From the NCBI RefSeq assembly GCF_927312905.1, contig NZ_CAKMHQ010000030.1, forward strand, positions 1 through 64,000: 64,000 nt of DNA, given 5' to 3'. The translations under genes and the position numbers were made by a program. The notes below the pieces were generated by a model. The model was not told where the DNA came from. It did no database searches and was given only the letters and a program-made list of their open reading frames with translations. Shown in pieces: positions 35,260-44,119 of the stretch. Source of the DNA: Candidatus Nitrotoga sp. 1052. Its GTDB lineage: Bacteria > Pseudomonadota > Gammaproteobacteria > Burkholderiales > Gallionellaceae. The first letter of the stretch is position 1; every line of letters begins with the position of its first letter.

Positions 35260-37380
35260 ATGTCCGATGCCGAAATGCTCTTACAGGAGGTCTCCACCTA
35301 CCTGAAGCCCAAGGATGTCGAACATATCCGGCAGGCACTTAAATTTAGTGGTCAAGCACACGAAGGTCAGCTACGCAAGTCCGGTGAGCCCTATATTTCG
35401 CATCCCATTGCCGTCGCTCGAATTCTCACACCACTGCATCTCGATGCGCAAGCCATAATGGCGGCATTACTGCATGACGTTGTGGAAGACACCCATATTA
35501 GTAATGAAGAAGTAGCCAATATATTCGGCAAATCGGTGGCCGAACTTGTTGATGGTTTGAGTAAGCTTGACAAGATTGAATTTCAGACCAAAGAGGATGC
35601 GCAAGCGGAAAATTTCCGTAAAATGCTGTTAGCGATGGCGCGTGACGTGCGCGTCATCCTGATTAAACTGGCCGACCGCCTGCACAACATGCGCACGCTA
35701 AAATCAATGTCTCGCGAAAAATGCGAGCGCATCGCGCGCGAGACCATGGAAATTTATGCACCCATTGCCAACCGCTTGGGCCTCAATGCCATTTATCAGG
35801 AATTGGAAGACTTAGGCTTCAAGCATCTGTACCCAAAGCGCTATGAAGTTCTGTCTAAGGCTCTCAAAGTCGCACGCGGTAATCGTCGTGAGGTTGTAGG
35901 CAAAATTCAGGAAGCCATTCGCCAGCGCCTGGAAGAGCATCACATCACTGCCCAAATACAAGGGCGCGAAAAACACCTATATGGCATCTACCAGAAAATG
36001 CAGGCAAAATCTCTGGCCTTCGCTCAAGTACAGGACATTTATGGCTTCCGCGTGATGGTGGATGATGTACCCTCCTGTTACCTGGCGCTGGGAGCGCTAC
36101 ATGCTTTATATAAACCGATTCCAGGCAAATTTAAGGATTATATCGCCATCCCCAAGGCGAACGCTTATCAGTCGCTGCATACCACCCTGTTTGGGCCATA
36201 CGGTACCCCCATCGAAGTGCAGATTCGCACTCAGGAAATGCACAAAATCGCAGAGGCTGGTGTCGCCTCGCACTGGTTATACAAGACCGCGCAAACATCA
36301 TTCAATGATCTGCACAAGAAGACCCACCAGTGGCTGCAAAGCTTATTGGAAAGCTTAAGCCAGAGCGGCGATTCGGTGGAGTTTCTTGAACACCTGAAGG
36401 TAGATTTATTCCCGGATGAAGTTTACGTGTTTACTCCTAAAGGCAAAATTCTCGCGCTGCCACGTGGCGCAACGGCTGTGGACTTTGCTTATAGCGTGCA
36501 TACCGACATCGGCAATCGCTGTGTAGCTGTCAAAGTAAATTTTGAGCTGGCACCATTACGTGTCGAGATGAAAAATGGCGACCGCGTGGAAATCATCACC
36601 GCGACGCATGCTCACCCCAATCCCGCATGGCTCAGCTATGTAGTCACCAGCAAGGCACGCAGCCAGATTCGTCATGCACTCAAAACTATGCATTTTGACG
36701 AATCCTCCGCGCTGGGGGAGCGCCTGCTGAACCAAGCTCTATCTTCACTTGGACTTAAAAAACAGGACATTGACAACAGCCGGTGGGAAAAGCTGCTCAA
36801 GGATACCGGTGTAAAATCGCGCGAAGAAATCTTCGCTGACATTGCTCTGGGACGTCGCCTCAACATGGTTATTGCACGTCAGCTCGCACGTATCGGAGAG
36901 GCCGGCACTCTAGAACATCCTGCGCTCAGCGGCGTAATCACTATCCTTGGCACGGAAGGTATGGCAGTACAGTTCGCAAAATGCTGTCGCCCCATTCCAG
37001 GAGACTCTATCATCGGCATTATCAAGAAAGGCCAAGGATTGGTAGTTCATACTCATGACTGCCCCGTGTTATGCAAGGGACGCGGCGGCATGGACAAATG
37101 GCTGGACGTGGTGTGGGACAAGCACATCAACAGACCCTTTGAGGTGAGCATTAAATTAATCGTAGCCAATCAGCGCGGCGTTCTGGCCAAGGTAGCAGCA
37201 GCGATTGCCGATGCCGAATCCAACATCGAAAATGTCCACTTCACCAATGAAGGTAATTACACTACACTGTATTTTACATTGCAGGTGAGCAACCGCATAC
37301 ACTTGGCCAACGTGATGCGCGGCCTGCGCGGAATACCCGAGGTAATACGCATTACCAGGATCAAGAGCGCGCCTGCCTAG
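35260..37380 (+). CDS. spoT: bifunctional (p)ppGpp synthetase/hydrolase SpoT/Rel
   Basis: 706 residues. HD hydrolase domain near 30-200 with ALLHDVVEDT; synthetase domain near 240-350 with DIYGFRVMVDDVPSCYLALG, KDYIAIPKANAYQSLHTT and VEIQIRT (VQIRTQEMHKIAEAG here); TGS domain (VYVFTPKGKILALPRGAT) near 395; zinc-finger-like and C-terminal ACT domain. The intact HD motif and the synthetase motifs indicate a bifunctional enzyme. I chose ATG 35260, seven bases after GGAGG, over an upstream ATG. Controls the stringent response. Confidence 0.96.
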   Translation: MSDAEMLLQEVSTYLKPKDVEHIRQALKFSGQAHEGQLRKSGEPYISHPIAVARILTPLHLDAQAIMAALLHDVVEDTHISNEEVANIFGKSVAELVDGLSKLDKIEFQTKEDAQAENFRKMLLAMARDVRVILIKLADRLHNMRTLKSMSREKCERIARETMEIYAPIANRLGLNAIYQELEDLGFKHLYPKRYEVLSKALKVARGNRREVVGKIQEAIRQRLEEHHITAQIQGREKHLYGIYQKMQAKSLAFAQVQDIYGFRVMVDDVPSCYLALGALHALYKPIPGKFKDYIAIPKANAYQSLHTTLFGPYGTPIEVQIRTQEMHKIAEAGVASHWLYKTAQTSFNDLHKKTHQWLQSLLESLSQSGDSVEFLEHLKVDLFPDEVYVFTPKGKILALPRGATAVDFAYSVHTDIGNRCVAVKVNFELAPLRVEMKNGDRVEIITATHAHPNPAWLSYVVTSKARSQIRHALKTMHFDESSALGERLLNQALSSLGLKKQDIDNSRWEKLLKDTGVKSREEIFADIALGRRLNMVIARQLARIGEAGTLEHPALSGVITILGTEGMAVQFAKCCRPIPGDSIIGIIKKGQGLVVHTHDCPVLCKGRGGMDKWLDVVWDKHINRPFEVSIKLIVANQRGVLAKVAAAIADAESNIENVHFTNEGNYTTLYFTLQVSNRIHLANVMRGLRGIPEVIRITRIKSAPA

Positions 37381-37381
37381 G

Positions 37382-37400
37382 GGGCACTTCTAAAAAATCC
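37382..37400. repeat. solo MITE-type end, related to the 6295 element
   Basis: GGGCACTTCTAAAAAATCC begins two bases after the spoT stop and differs from the MITE end at 6295 by few bases. No paired end is found nearby. Remnant of the same family. Confidence 0.5.
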
Positions 37401-37503
37401 AGAGCTGTGATCATTTGCCTCACAGATTGCGTGCTAAAACATTCCATTCCAACTACTGCGTTGCATGAACTCTAAAACTTCACCCTATAGTCGGATTCAA
37501 CAA

Positions 37504-37663
37504 AATTGTCGTTACGCCCTAGCAGACTGTCGGACTTCGAGTTTTGAAACAGCGTAACATATTGTTTTTTATATATAAATTAATTTGATTAAATAATGGG
37601 CGCATCAATTTAATCAATGAGTTACAAGAGAAGTCCGACAGGCTCCTAGCGTCACGACAATTG
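37504..37663. mobile_element. 160-bp inverted-repeat element (second MITE type)
   Basis: Arms of about 35 bases: the left contains AATTGTCG (37504) and CTAGCAGACTGTCGGACTTC (37519-37538), and the right GAAGTCCGACAGGCTCCTAG (37630-37649), then the complement of AATTGTCG. Eighteen of the 20 inner bases match. The loop is AT-rich and codes for nothing. It lies between spoT and arsS, where it may act as a terminator or hairpin. Confidence 0.7.
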
Positions 37664-37697
37664 ATGTGGTACGGATTAATCACTCACTGAGGATGCT

Positions 37698-38657
37698 ATG
37701 CACGCCACCTTACCCCTGCTTCTGACTACGGATTTCCCAGCGCTACGCAGGAAGAAACTCGAAATATTGCAGGTCAACCTCGGTTATCGCTGCAATCAGA
37801 CTTGTGTGCATTGTCACGTCAATGCCGGCCCAAATCGTAAAGAAATGATGGATGAGGAAACGCTCAGTTTGATTCCGCAATTGCTGGCAGCACGCCAGAT
37901 TGGCGTGCTGGATCTGACTGGTGGGGCGCCTGAGTTACACCACAAATTTCGTGATTTGGTGAGCAAAGCAACAGCCCTGGGAGTGCAAGTAATAGACCGC
38001 TGTAACCTGACAATTATGTTTGAGCCTGGGCAGAACAATCTAGCCGAATTTCTTGCTGAGCATAGAGTGGAGGTAGTGGCCTCGCTGCCGTGTTATACCG
38101 CTGTCAATGTGGATAAACAGCGCGGTGACGGTGTGTTTGATAAAAGCATTGCCGCTCTCCAGCGCTTCAATTCATTGGGCTATGGCCAGGAAGGAAGCGG
38201 GCTTACCCTGAATCTTGTATACAACCCCCTCGGTCCAATGCTGCCACCAAAGCAAGGTGCGCTAGAGGCGGCCTACAAGCGCGAATTGCTCGAGCATTTC
38301 GGCATCGTCTTCAATAAGCTGTTTGTGCTTGCCAATATGCCAATCCAGCGCTTTGGCAGTACGCTTATATCCAAGGGTCAACTCAATGAATATATTCGTT
38401 TGCTCAAGGAAAATTTCGCTGCCGGCAATCTTGCTAACGTAATGTGCCGCAATCTCGTCAGCGTGGATTGGCAGGGGTATCTTTACGATTGTGACTTTAA
38501 CCAGCAACTCGGACTGGCTCTGCCGGGTGGGGAAAGGCCACATTTGCGCGAACTGATGGAAGCGGATTTGCATGGACAGCTGATTCGTGTGGCCGAGCAC
38601 TGCTACGGCTGCACTGCAGGGCAGGGCAGCAGTTGTGGCGGAGCGCTGCACGGCTGA
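37698..38657 (+). CDS. arsS: arsenosugar biosynthesis-type radical SAM protein ArsS
   Basis: 319-residue radical SAM enzyme. CNQTCVHCH (Cys32, 36, 39) is the CX3CX2C [4Fe-4S] site, followed by VLDLTGGAPELH, and the C-terminus has HCYGCTAGQGSSCGGA, a second Cys cluster typical of the DUF3641 domain. ArsS is named for the arsenosugar pathway, where ArsM methylates arsenic first; no arsM is in the window. An ATG start 17 bases from GGATG is chosen. First gene of the cluster with the fused oxidoreductase and TIGR04283/TIGR04282-like genes. Confidence 0.88.
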   Translation: MHATLPLLLTTDFPALRRKKLEILQVNLGYRCNQTCVHCHVNAGPNRKEMMDEETLSLIPQLLAARQIGVLDLTGGAPELHHKFRDLVSKATALGVQVIDRCNLTIMFEPGQNNLAEFLAEHRVEVVASLPCYTAVNVDKQRGDGVFDKSIAALQRFNSLGYGQEGSGLTLNLVYNPLGPMLPPKQGALEAAYKRELLEHFGIVFNKLFVLANMPIQRFGSTLISKGQLNEYIRLLKENFAAGNLANVMCRNLVSVDWQGYLYDCDFNQQLGLALPGGERPHLRELMEADLHGQLIRVAEHCYGCTAGQGSSCGGALHG

Positions 38658-38666
38658 AGTGCCGAT

Positions 38667-40817
38667 ATGAAAAAATTTATTCTATTACTGCTGGTTGCGC
38701 TCATCATTGCACTGTTCTTCGGACTTGATCTTGACCAATACTTTACGCTGAATGCGCTCAAGGCCAGTCAAGAAAAATTCACGATTTTTCAATCGGAGTC
38801 ACCGTGGATGGTCGCGCTAGGAGTTTTTGTGCTGTACGTCATGGTTACGGCACTGTCACTACCCGGCGCTACAATCATGACATTGGCTATTGGCGCGTTG
38901 TTTGGGCTGTGGGTTGGAACAATCCTGGTGTCCTTTGCATCTAGCATCGGTGCTACGGCGGCATTCCTGGTTTCACGCTATGTACTACGCGACGTAGTTC
39001 AGCACCGCTTCGGTGACAAGCTTAAGGCAATCAATGAAGGCATGGAGAAAGACGGTGCGCTCTATCTTTTTACACTGCGCCTTGTACCTGTTTTTCCATT
39101 TTTCCTGATTAACTTGTTGATGGGTCTGACCCCGATCCATACTCGCACCTTTTACTGGGTCAGTCAGCTTGGCATGTTGGCAGGAACCATTGTGTATGTG
39201 AACGCAGGTACCCAGCTTGCACAGCTTGATAGCCTTTCAGGTATTGTCTCGCCGGTGCTATTACTGTCCTTTGCCTTGCTAGGCATGTTCCCATTGATTG
39301 CCAAATGGATCAGCCGTGGGATACAAAAACGACGTATTTATGCGCGCTGGCAGCGACCGCAATCATTCGACCGCAATTTGATTGTGATTGGCGGTGGCGC
39401 TGCCGGTTTGGTTTCGGCTTACATCGCAGCAGCCGTCAAGGCGAAGGTCACGCTGGTGGAAGCTGACAAAATGGGCGGCGACTGTCTGAATTCCGGTTGC
39501 GTACCGAGTAAGGCGCTTATCAAGAGCGCGAAGCTCGCACATCAGATGGCGACGGCGGATCGTTACGGATTGGAACACTCGACTCCGCTCTTTAGCTTCA
39601 AGGCAATAATGTCACGCGTTTACGATGTCATCCGTACCATCGAGCCCCATGACAGCGTGGAGCGATATACCCGGCTCGGCGTGGAAGTGCTGCAAGGTTA
39701 TGCGAAAATCATTGATCCATGGACAGTGGAAATCACGCTTAACAATGGCGCAATCCATCGCTTAACTACCCGCAGCATCGTTATAGCTGCGGGCGCGCGC
39801 CCCTTCGTTCCACCCCTGCCGGGCATTGAGGACGTGGGCTACGTGACCAGCCATACATTGTGGGAGGAACTTGCCAAACTCGATGAAGTACCGAAAAATT
39901 TAGTGATATTGGGTGGTGGACCGATTGGTTGCGAGTTAGCTCAGAGCTTTGCGCGCCTGGGTTCGCAGGTTACACAAATAGAAAGGTCATCGCGCATCAT
40001 GATACGCGAGGATGTGGAGGTATCGGCGCTAGCTCGTAATGCGCTTGAAAATGATGGGGTCAAAATTCTTACTAACCACGAAGCTCTGCGCTGTGAGAAG
40101 ATCGGAGATAAAAAAATATTGGTAGTCGAACGCAACGGTGTCGAGCAACGTATCGAATTCGATGTCTTGCTCTGTGCCGTTGGCCGAGTAGCACGACTCA
40201 GTGGTTTCGGTCTGGAAGAATTAGACATTCCAACGCAACGCACTGTGGTCACTAATGAGTATCTCGAAACTATTTATCCCAATATTTACGCCGCCGGCGA
40301 TGTTGCCGGTCCGTACCAGTTCACTCACACCGCAGCTCATCAGGCTTGGTTCGCCACCGTGAACGCCCTATTTGGGGAATTCAAGCGGTTCAAGGTGGAT
40401 TATTCCGTAGTGCCATGGGCCACCTTCATCGATCCAGAAGTGGCGCGGGTCGGGCTTAATGTACAAGAGGCCCAAGAAAAAAATATCCCGCATGAGGTTA
40501 CCCGTTATGACATCAACGACCTCGACCGTGCCATTGCTGATAGTACAGCGTACGGCTTCGTGAAAGTACTCACTGTCCCCGGCAAAGACAAAATTCTGGG
40601 TGTCACCATCGTCGGCGAACATGCTTCTGACCTGTTGGCTGAGTATGTCCTGGCGATGCGGCATGGGCTGGGGCTCAATAAAATTCTCGGCACCATCCAC
40701 ACCTATCCAACATTGTCTGAGGCGAACAAGTACGCAGCAGGTGAATGGAAGCGCGCGCACGCGCCGCAACGGCTGCTTGCGTGGGCCCAACGTTATCACG
40801 CATGGAAGCGAGGTTAA
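38667..40817 (+). CDS. fused VTT (TVP38/TMEM64) membrane domain and pyridine nucleotide-disulfide oxidoreductase
   Basis: 716 residues. Residues 1-215 are a VTT-type membrane domain with several hydrophobic helices and the LSLPGATIMTLAIGALFG and RLVPVFPFFLIN motifs. Residues 235-716 form an FAD/NAD(P)H oxidoreductase of the dihydrolipoamide dehydrogenase/mercuric reductase type, with GGGAAGLVSA (near 242), redox Cys273-X4-Cys278 (GGDCLNSGCVPSK), the NAD site GGGPIGCELAQSFARLG and AAGDVAGPYQFTHTAAHQA. So it is a membrane-tethered disulfide reductase; substrate unknown. Nine bases separate it from arsS. Confidence 0.85.
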   Translation: MKKFILLLLVALIIALFFGLDLDQYFTLNALKASQEKFTIFQSESPWMVALGVFVLYVMVTALSLPGATIMTLAIGALFGLWVGTILVSFASSIGATAAFLVSRYVLRDVVQHRFGDKLKAINEGMEKDGALYLFTLRLVPVFPFFLINLLMGLTPIHTRTFYWVSQLGMLAGTIVYVNAGTQLAQLDSLSGIVSPVLLLSFALLGMFPLIAKWISRGIQKRRIYARWQRPQSFDRNLIVIGGGAAGLVSAYIAAAVKAKVTLVEADKMGGDCLNSGCVPSKALIKSAKLAHQMATADRYGLEHSTPLFSFKAIMSRVYDVIRTIEPHDSVERYTRLGVEVLQGYAKIIDPWTVEITLNNGAIHRLTTRSIVIAAGARPFVPPLPGIEDVGYVTSHTLWEELAKLDEVPKNLVILGGGPIGCELAQSFARLGSQVTQIERSSRIMIREDVEVSALARNALENDGVKILTNHEALRCEKIGDKKILVVERNGVEQRIEFDVLLCAVGRVARLSGFGLEELDIPTQRTVVTNEYLETIYPNIYAAGDVAGPYQFTHTAAHQAWFATVNALFGEFKRFKVDYSVVPWATFIDPEVARVGLNVQEAQEKNIPHEVTRYDINDLDRAIADSTAYGFVKVLTVPGKDKILGVTIVGEHASDLLAEYVLAMRHGLGLNKILGTIHTYPTLSEANKYAAGEWKRAHAPQRLLAWAQRYHAWKRG

Positions 40818-40820
40818 GCC

Positions 40821-41054
40821 ATGCAGACATTCCTTTGTATCATCCGTTTGCTGATTAGCAGTGTTTGGGCACAAGCAGTCAGTTTCAATCCCGATAAGTG
40901 GAGTCGCCTACTTGTGGCTAATTGTGTACAACTTGAAACATATCTCGCTGTCACCTCCAATGAGGGCGATGTAAAGTGGCTGAAATCTGGAACTATAATC
41001 ATCAGCTATATGGACTATGACAGGCGCTTGAATTGCATTGAATGCCGCATGTAA
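40821..41054 (+). CDS. short exported protein, possibly degenerate DUF547-like gene
   Basis: 77 residues. A hydrophobic leader (MQTFLCIIRLLISSVWAQA) is followed by VSFNPDKWSRLLVANCVQLE, TYLAVTSNEGDVKWLKSGTI and a Cys-bearing end. The 'FN...W..LL' start and 'LxTYLA' resemble the first part of DUF547 proteins, which are often found beside such genes, but the protein would be far too short. So it is either a truncated remnant or a small new protein. Its TAA overlaps the ATG of the next gene (TAATG), which favours it being translated. Confidence 0.35.
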   Translation: MQTFLCIIRLLISSVWAQAVSFNPDKWSRLLVANCVQLETYLAVTSNEGDVKWLKSGTIIISYMDYDRRLNCIECRM

Positions 41055-41728
41055 TGAAGTTGTCGATTATTATTCCAGTACTCAATGAAGCCGATGGCTT
41101 ACCAAGTTTTATTGACCGTCTCATGTTTTTACGGATCAGTAGCACAGAGGTCATCGTGGTGGACGGCGGTAGCAAGGATGCCTCCACCCAAGTGGCATCC
41201 CGCGACGGAATTCAGGTAATCCAAGCCGAGCGTGGCCGCGCTCGACAAATGAACGCGGGAGCGGCTATTGCGCACGGCGATGTTTTGCTGTTTCTGCACG
41301 CCGACACCGCGTTACCGCCGTTCGCGGATCAACTGATTAAAGGTGCGCTCGCCCTGAACGGACGTGTATGGGGGCGCTTCGATGTCCGCATAAATGGGCG
41401 GCCATTCATGCTGCGAGTCATTGGCCATCTGATGAATTGGCGCTCGCGCTTGACGGGCATCGCCACCGGAGACCAAGCCATTTTTGTGACCCGATCAGCC
41501 TTTGAATCTGTCGATGGTTTCCCCGATCAGCCATTGATGGAGGACATCGAATTGTCTAAACGTTTGCTAATGCTATCCCGCCCGATATGTTTGGCAGATC
41601 AGGTTATTACCTCTGGCCGTCGCTGGGAAGCTCACGGAGTGTGGCGCACGATATTCATAATGTGGCGACTGCGCTGGGCATACTGGCGTGGCGTGCCTGC
41701 CAGCGAGCTGGCTAAAATATACCGATGA
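41054..41728 (+). CDS. TIGR04283-type arsenosugar-associated glycosyltransferase (GT2)
   Basis: 224 residues with the GT2 nucleotide-sugar fold: KLSIIIPVLNEADGLPSFI, IVVDGGSKDASTQVA, then VLLFLHADTALPP (the DxD-type motif HADT) and ATGDQAIFVTRSAF and MEDIELSKRL near 165. ATG 41054 overlaps the preceding stop; an in-frame ATG at 41042 lacks a clear site. TIGR04283 proteins co-occur with ArsS. It overlaps the next gene by four bases. Confidence 0.85.
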   Translation: MKLSIIIPVLNEADGLPSFIDRLMFLRISSTEVIVVDGGSKDASTQVASRDGIQVIQAERGRARQMNAGAAIAHGDVLLFLHADTALPPFADQLIKGALALNGRVWGRFDVRINGRPFMLRVIGHLMNWRSRLTGIATGDQAIFVTRSAFESVDGFPDQPLMEDIELSKRLLMLSRPICLADQVITSGRRWEAHGVWRTIFIMWRLRWAYWRGVPASELAKIYR

Positions 41729-42342
41729 CAAGAATTATTATTTTCGCCAAAGCGCCACAGCCGGGTTTTGCCAAGACACGGCTAATCCCTGCTCTTGGGC
41801 AAGAAGGTGCGGCCAGACTTGCGCGCCGTATGCTGGAAGAGACGCTATGCAGTGCGATTGAGGCAGAGATCGGCCCAGTTGAATTATGTGCGACGCCGGA
41901 AATCGCTTCACCGTCTTGGCTTGGCGTAAATATCCCCAATCGAGTAAAGATCAGCACACAAGGCGATGGTGATTTGGGTGCGCGACTCGCTCGGGCAGTG
42001 CAACGCGGGATCGAGAATGCAGACTCTGTGTTACTGGTGGGTACCGACTGCGTTGAAATGAGCACGCTGCTCTTGCGCGAAGCATCAGCCTCACTTGAGC
42101 ACAACGTTGCGTTCATTCACCCCACTACAGATGGTGGCTATGCTTTACTTGGACTCACTCAATTTCATCCAATTCTGTTCCAGGATGTCGCTTGGAGTAC
42201 GAATTGCGTCGCCTTAGAGACTATCTCTCGCATTGAACAATTAGGCTGGTCGCTACAAATTGGCGCGCTGCTGCATGACGTTGACGAACCAGAGGATTTG
42301 ATGCATGTCCCTGCGAATTGGCTGCGGACATGTCATACCTAA
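41725..42342 (+). CDS. TIGR04282-type arsenosugar-associated DUF2064 glycosyltransferase
   Basis: 205 residues with the CobU-like/GT-A pattern: MTRIIIFAKAPQPGFAKTRL near the start, GDLGARLARAVQRG, then SVLLVGTDCVEMS and a DGGYALLGLTQF motif near 135. The 4-base ATGA overlap with the upstream gene and the pairing TIGR04283-TIGR04282 support a shared role. Its reaction is not established. Confidence 0.85.
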   Translation: MTRIIIFAKAPQPGFAKTRLIPALGQEGAARLARRMLEETLCSAIEAEIGPVELCATPEIASPSWLGVNIPNRVKISTQGDGDLGARLARAVQRGIENADSVLLVGTDCVEMSTLLLREASASLEHNVAFIHPTTDGGYALLGLTQFHPILFQDVAWSTNCVALETISRIEQLGWSLQIGALLHDVDEPEDLMHVPANWLRTCHT

Positions 42343-42844
42343 TTTTGACGTTTGGCTTGCATCTTGGGCGATAATGAGGTCGGTTGGCAATAATGGAGTC
42401 CAATGGGTTAAACAGCGAGCTGAATTTCATAATGCCGCTGCGTGAAAGCAGCGAGTGCCAAGTAGTCAAGGCGGGCCTGCTTCCGCCAAGCCAGCTAAGT
42501 ACAGCCAGTTCGTCAGTGCGTTCCTGGCCTGCTTGACCGCGATGAAGACCTCTTTAAGCTCGCATTTGCGATCTCCTTAATCCGCTGAAAACCTACACCA
42601 GTACTTACTATTCAACAAATTGAGCTCGCTTGATTGAGGAAAGTAGGTTTATAAGACATGAATAATTATAAGACATGAATAATCTAGAAAATATTTTTGA
42701 CCATCCGCATGGAAAGTTTGGCTGGTTAGATGGTTTGTTACAGTTGATCATTTTAGTGTCCGATTGGGGCCAATGGCGTAATGAATGGGTAGCAGACAAA
42801 TTAGTGCTCAATTGGGTAACCGCGTGCAACTTGGCTCGCAATAC
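42343..42844. other. non-coding stretch with a diverged dispersed repeat
   Basis: 500 bases between the DUF2064 and Nudix genes. Besides the repeat at 42372-42479 it includes two adjacent AATTATAAGACATGAATAAT-like duplications (42660-42680). No gene is supported. Confidence 0.4.
42372..42479 (-). repeat. dispersed repeat, copy A
   Basis: Read on the minus strand it shares about 110 diverged bases with copy B at 48901-49010: both carry CAGGCCCG, then TGCTTTCACGCAGCG and ATTATGAAA, then TTTAACC...TTGGACTC and ATTGC(C/T)AACCGA. In both, one frame reads RPAL, then LLSRS(G/D)IMK. Origin unknown; not linked to a transposase here. Confidence 0.7.
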
Positions 42845-43837
42845 ATGAATTCTTGCATGATTGAAGTTGCCGTTGGCGTGTTGTTACGCGAGGTTAATGG
42901 TGAAGCAGATGCGCCCACCGTAAATTGCACCTTGCGAGGGCAGTGCACATATGGCAGTTTCCTGCTGGCGCAGCGGCCGGAAGGAAAGTCTTACGCGGGC
43001 TTCTGGGAGTTTCCGGGCGGTAAAGTTGAAGAGGGCGAAACACTGCTGCAAGCGCTGGAACGAGAACTGCACGAAGAGTTAGGCATTAAAATTGCGACTG
43101 CTTATCCTTGGCTGACACGCTTGCACATTTATACACACGCTACAGTGAGACTGAATTTCTTTCGTATCACTGTATGGCAGGGCGAGCTTCATGGCAAAGA
43201 AAATCAACAACTGAGTTGGCAAACCCCTTCCAATTTGACAATATCCCCAGTGCTTCCGGCCAATATATTTGTCCTCCGTGCGCTGCAATTCCCACCTTTG
43301 TATGCCATTAGTAATGCTGCCGAGTTGGGTAGTGAAAAGTTTATGGAACGTTTACAAGTTGCGCTAGAAAATGGCTTGAAGTTGGTGCAGATGCGCGAAC
43401 CTGTTTTGTCGCGCGAAGCTATGCGTGAATTGTCTTTGCGTGTGGTGCAACTGGCACACATATACGGCGCGCAAGTGCTAATTAACAGTGATATTGAGCT
43501 GGCTAATGAAATTGGCGCGGACGGTGTGCATTTGAATAGTACCCAGCTTGCTGCATGTAATTCACGTCCCAGCTTGACTTGGTGTGCGGCATCCTGTCAC
43601 AACGCCGACGAACTACAACGAGCCAATAATCTGGGCTTCGATTTCGTGGTGCTAAGTCCTGTATTGCCCACTCGCAGTCATCCCGATGCAACACATTTAG
43701 GCTGGCAGGCATTTGCAACAATGGCAGCAAATTCGGCCATTCCGGTGTTTGCGCTGGGTGGATTATGTTGTGACGACATGGAGAAGGCCTGGCTGCATGG
43801 TGCGCATGGCATTGCGATGTTGCATCAGGCTTGGTGA
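42845..43837 (+). CDS. fused Nudix (MutT-type) hydrolase and ThiE-like thiamine phosphate synthase domain
   Basis: 330 residues. Residues 5-130 are a Nudix domain with the box [23 protein letters not shown] (in part), preceded by [12 protein letters not shown], like MutT 8-oxo-dGTPase. Residues 150-330 resemble the TMP-synthase barrel ([58 protein letters not shown]). Such Nudix-TMPS fusions occur in many gamma/betaproteobacteria; the TMPS half is often thought inactive in thiamine synthesis. Start at 42845 or 42857. Confidence 0.85.
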   Translation: MNSCMIEVAVGVLLREVNGEADAPTVNCTLRGQCTYGSFLLAQRPEGKSYAGFWEFPGGKVEEGETLLQALERELHEELGIKIATAYPWLTRLHIYTHATVRLNFFRITVWQGELHGKENQQLSWQTPSNLTISPVLPANIFVLRALQFPPLYAISNAAELGSEKFMERLQVALENGLKLVQMREPVLSREAMRELSLRVVQLAHIYGAQVLINSDIELANEIGADGVHLNSTQLAACNSRPSLTWCAASCHNADELQRANNLGFDFVVLSPVLPTRSHPDATHLGWQAFATMAANSAIPVFALGGLCCDDMEKAWLHGAHGIAMLHQAW

Positions 43838-44016
43838 GAAGGTTCCTCTTCCGAGTTGCTCTCGGACTGCGGGATGCGATAACTTTCCGTGGCCCACTGT
43901 CCCAAGTCAATTAATTTGCAGCGCTCGCTGCAAAATGGGCGATAGGGACTGTCATTATTCCACGTCACTTCTTTTTTACATTGCGGACAAGTGACAATAG
44001 TTGTTTTTTTCACCAT
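43825..44016 (-). CDS. yacG: DNA gyrase inhibitor YacG
   Basis: 63-residue zinc protein. Cys pairs CPQCKKE and [15 protein letters not shown] form the metal site. YacG inhibits GyrB DNA binding in E. coli. It overlaps the Nudix gene end by 13 bases, convergent. It lies 100 bases upstream of zapD in a pilD-coaE-zapD-yacG order. Confidence 0.95.
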   Translation of the reverse strand: MVKKTTIVTCPQCKKEVTWNNDSPYRPFCSERCKLIDLGQWATESYRIPQSESNSEEEPSHQA

Positions 44017-44119
44017 GGCGTATTCCTGTTTTCAAATAAACGGATCAAAAAACATTTCATTTCCAGCTCATCACTCACTTGTGGGAGGATGGCGTCAGTC
44101 ATTAAATTGACAAGCGCAA

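Noticed and set aside
40814-41002. 62-codon minus-strand frame
   Set aside because: It is antisense to the short exported ORF, which has better leader and coupling evidence.
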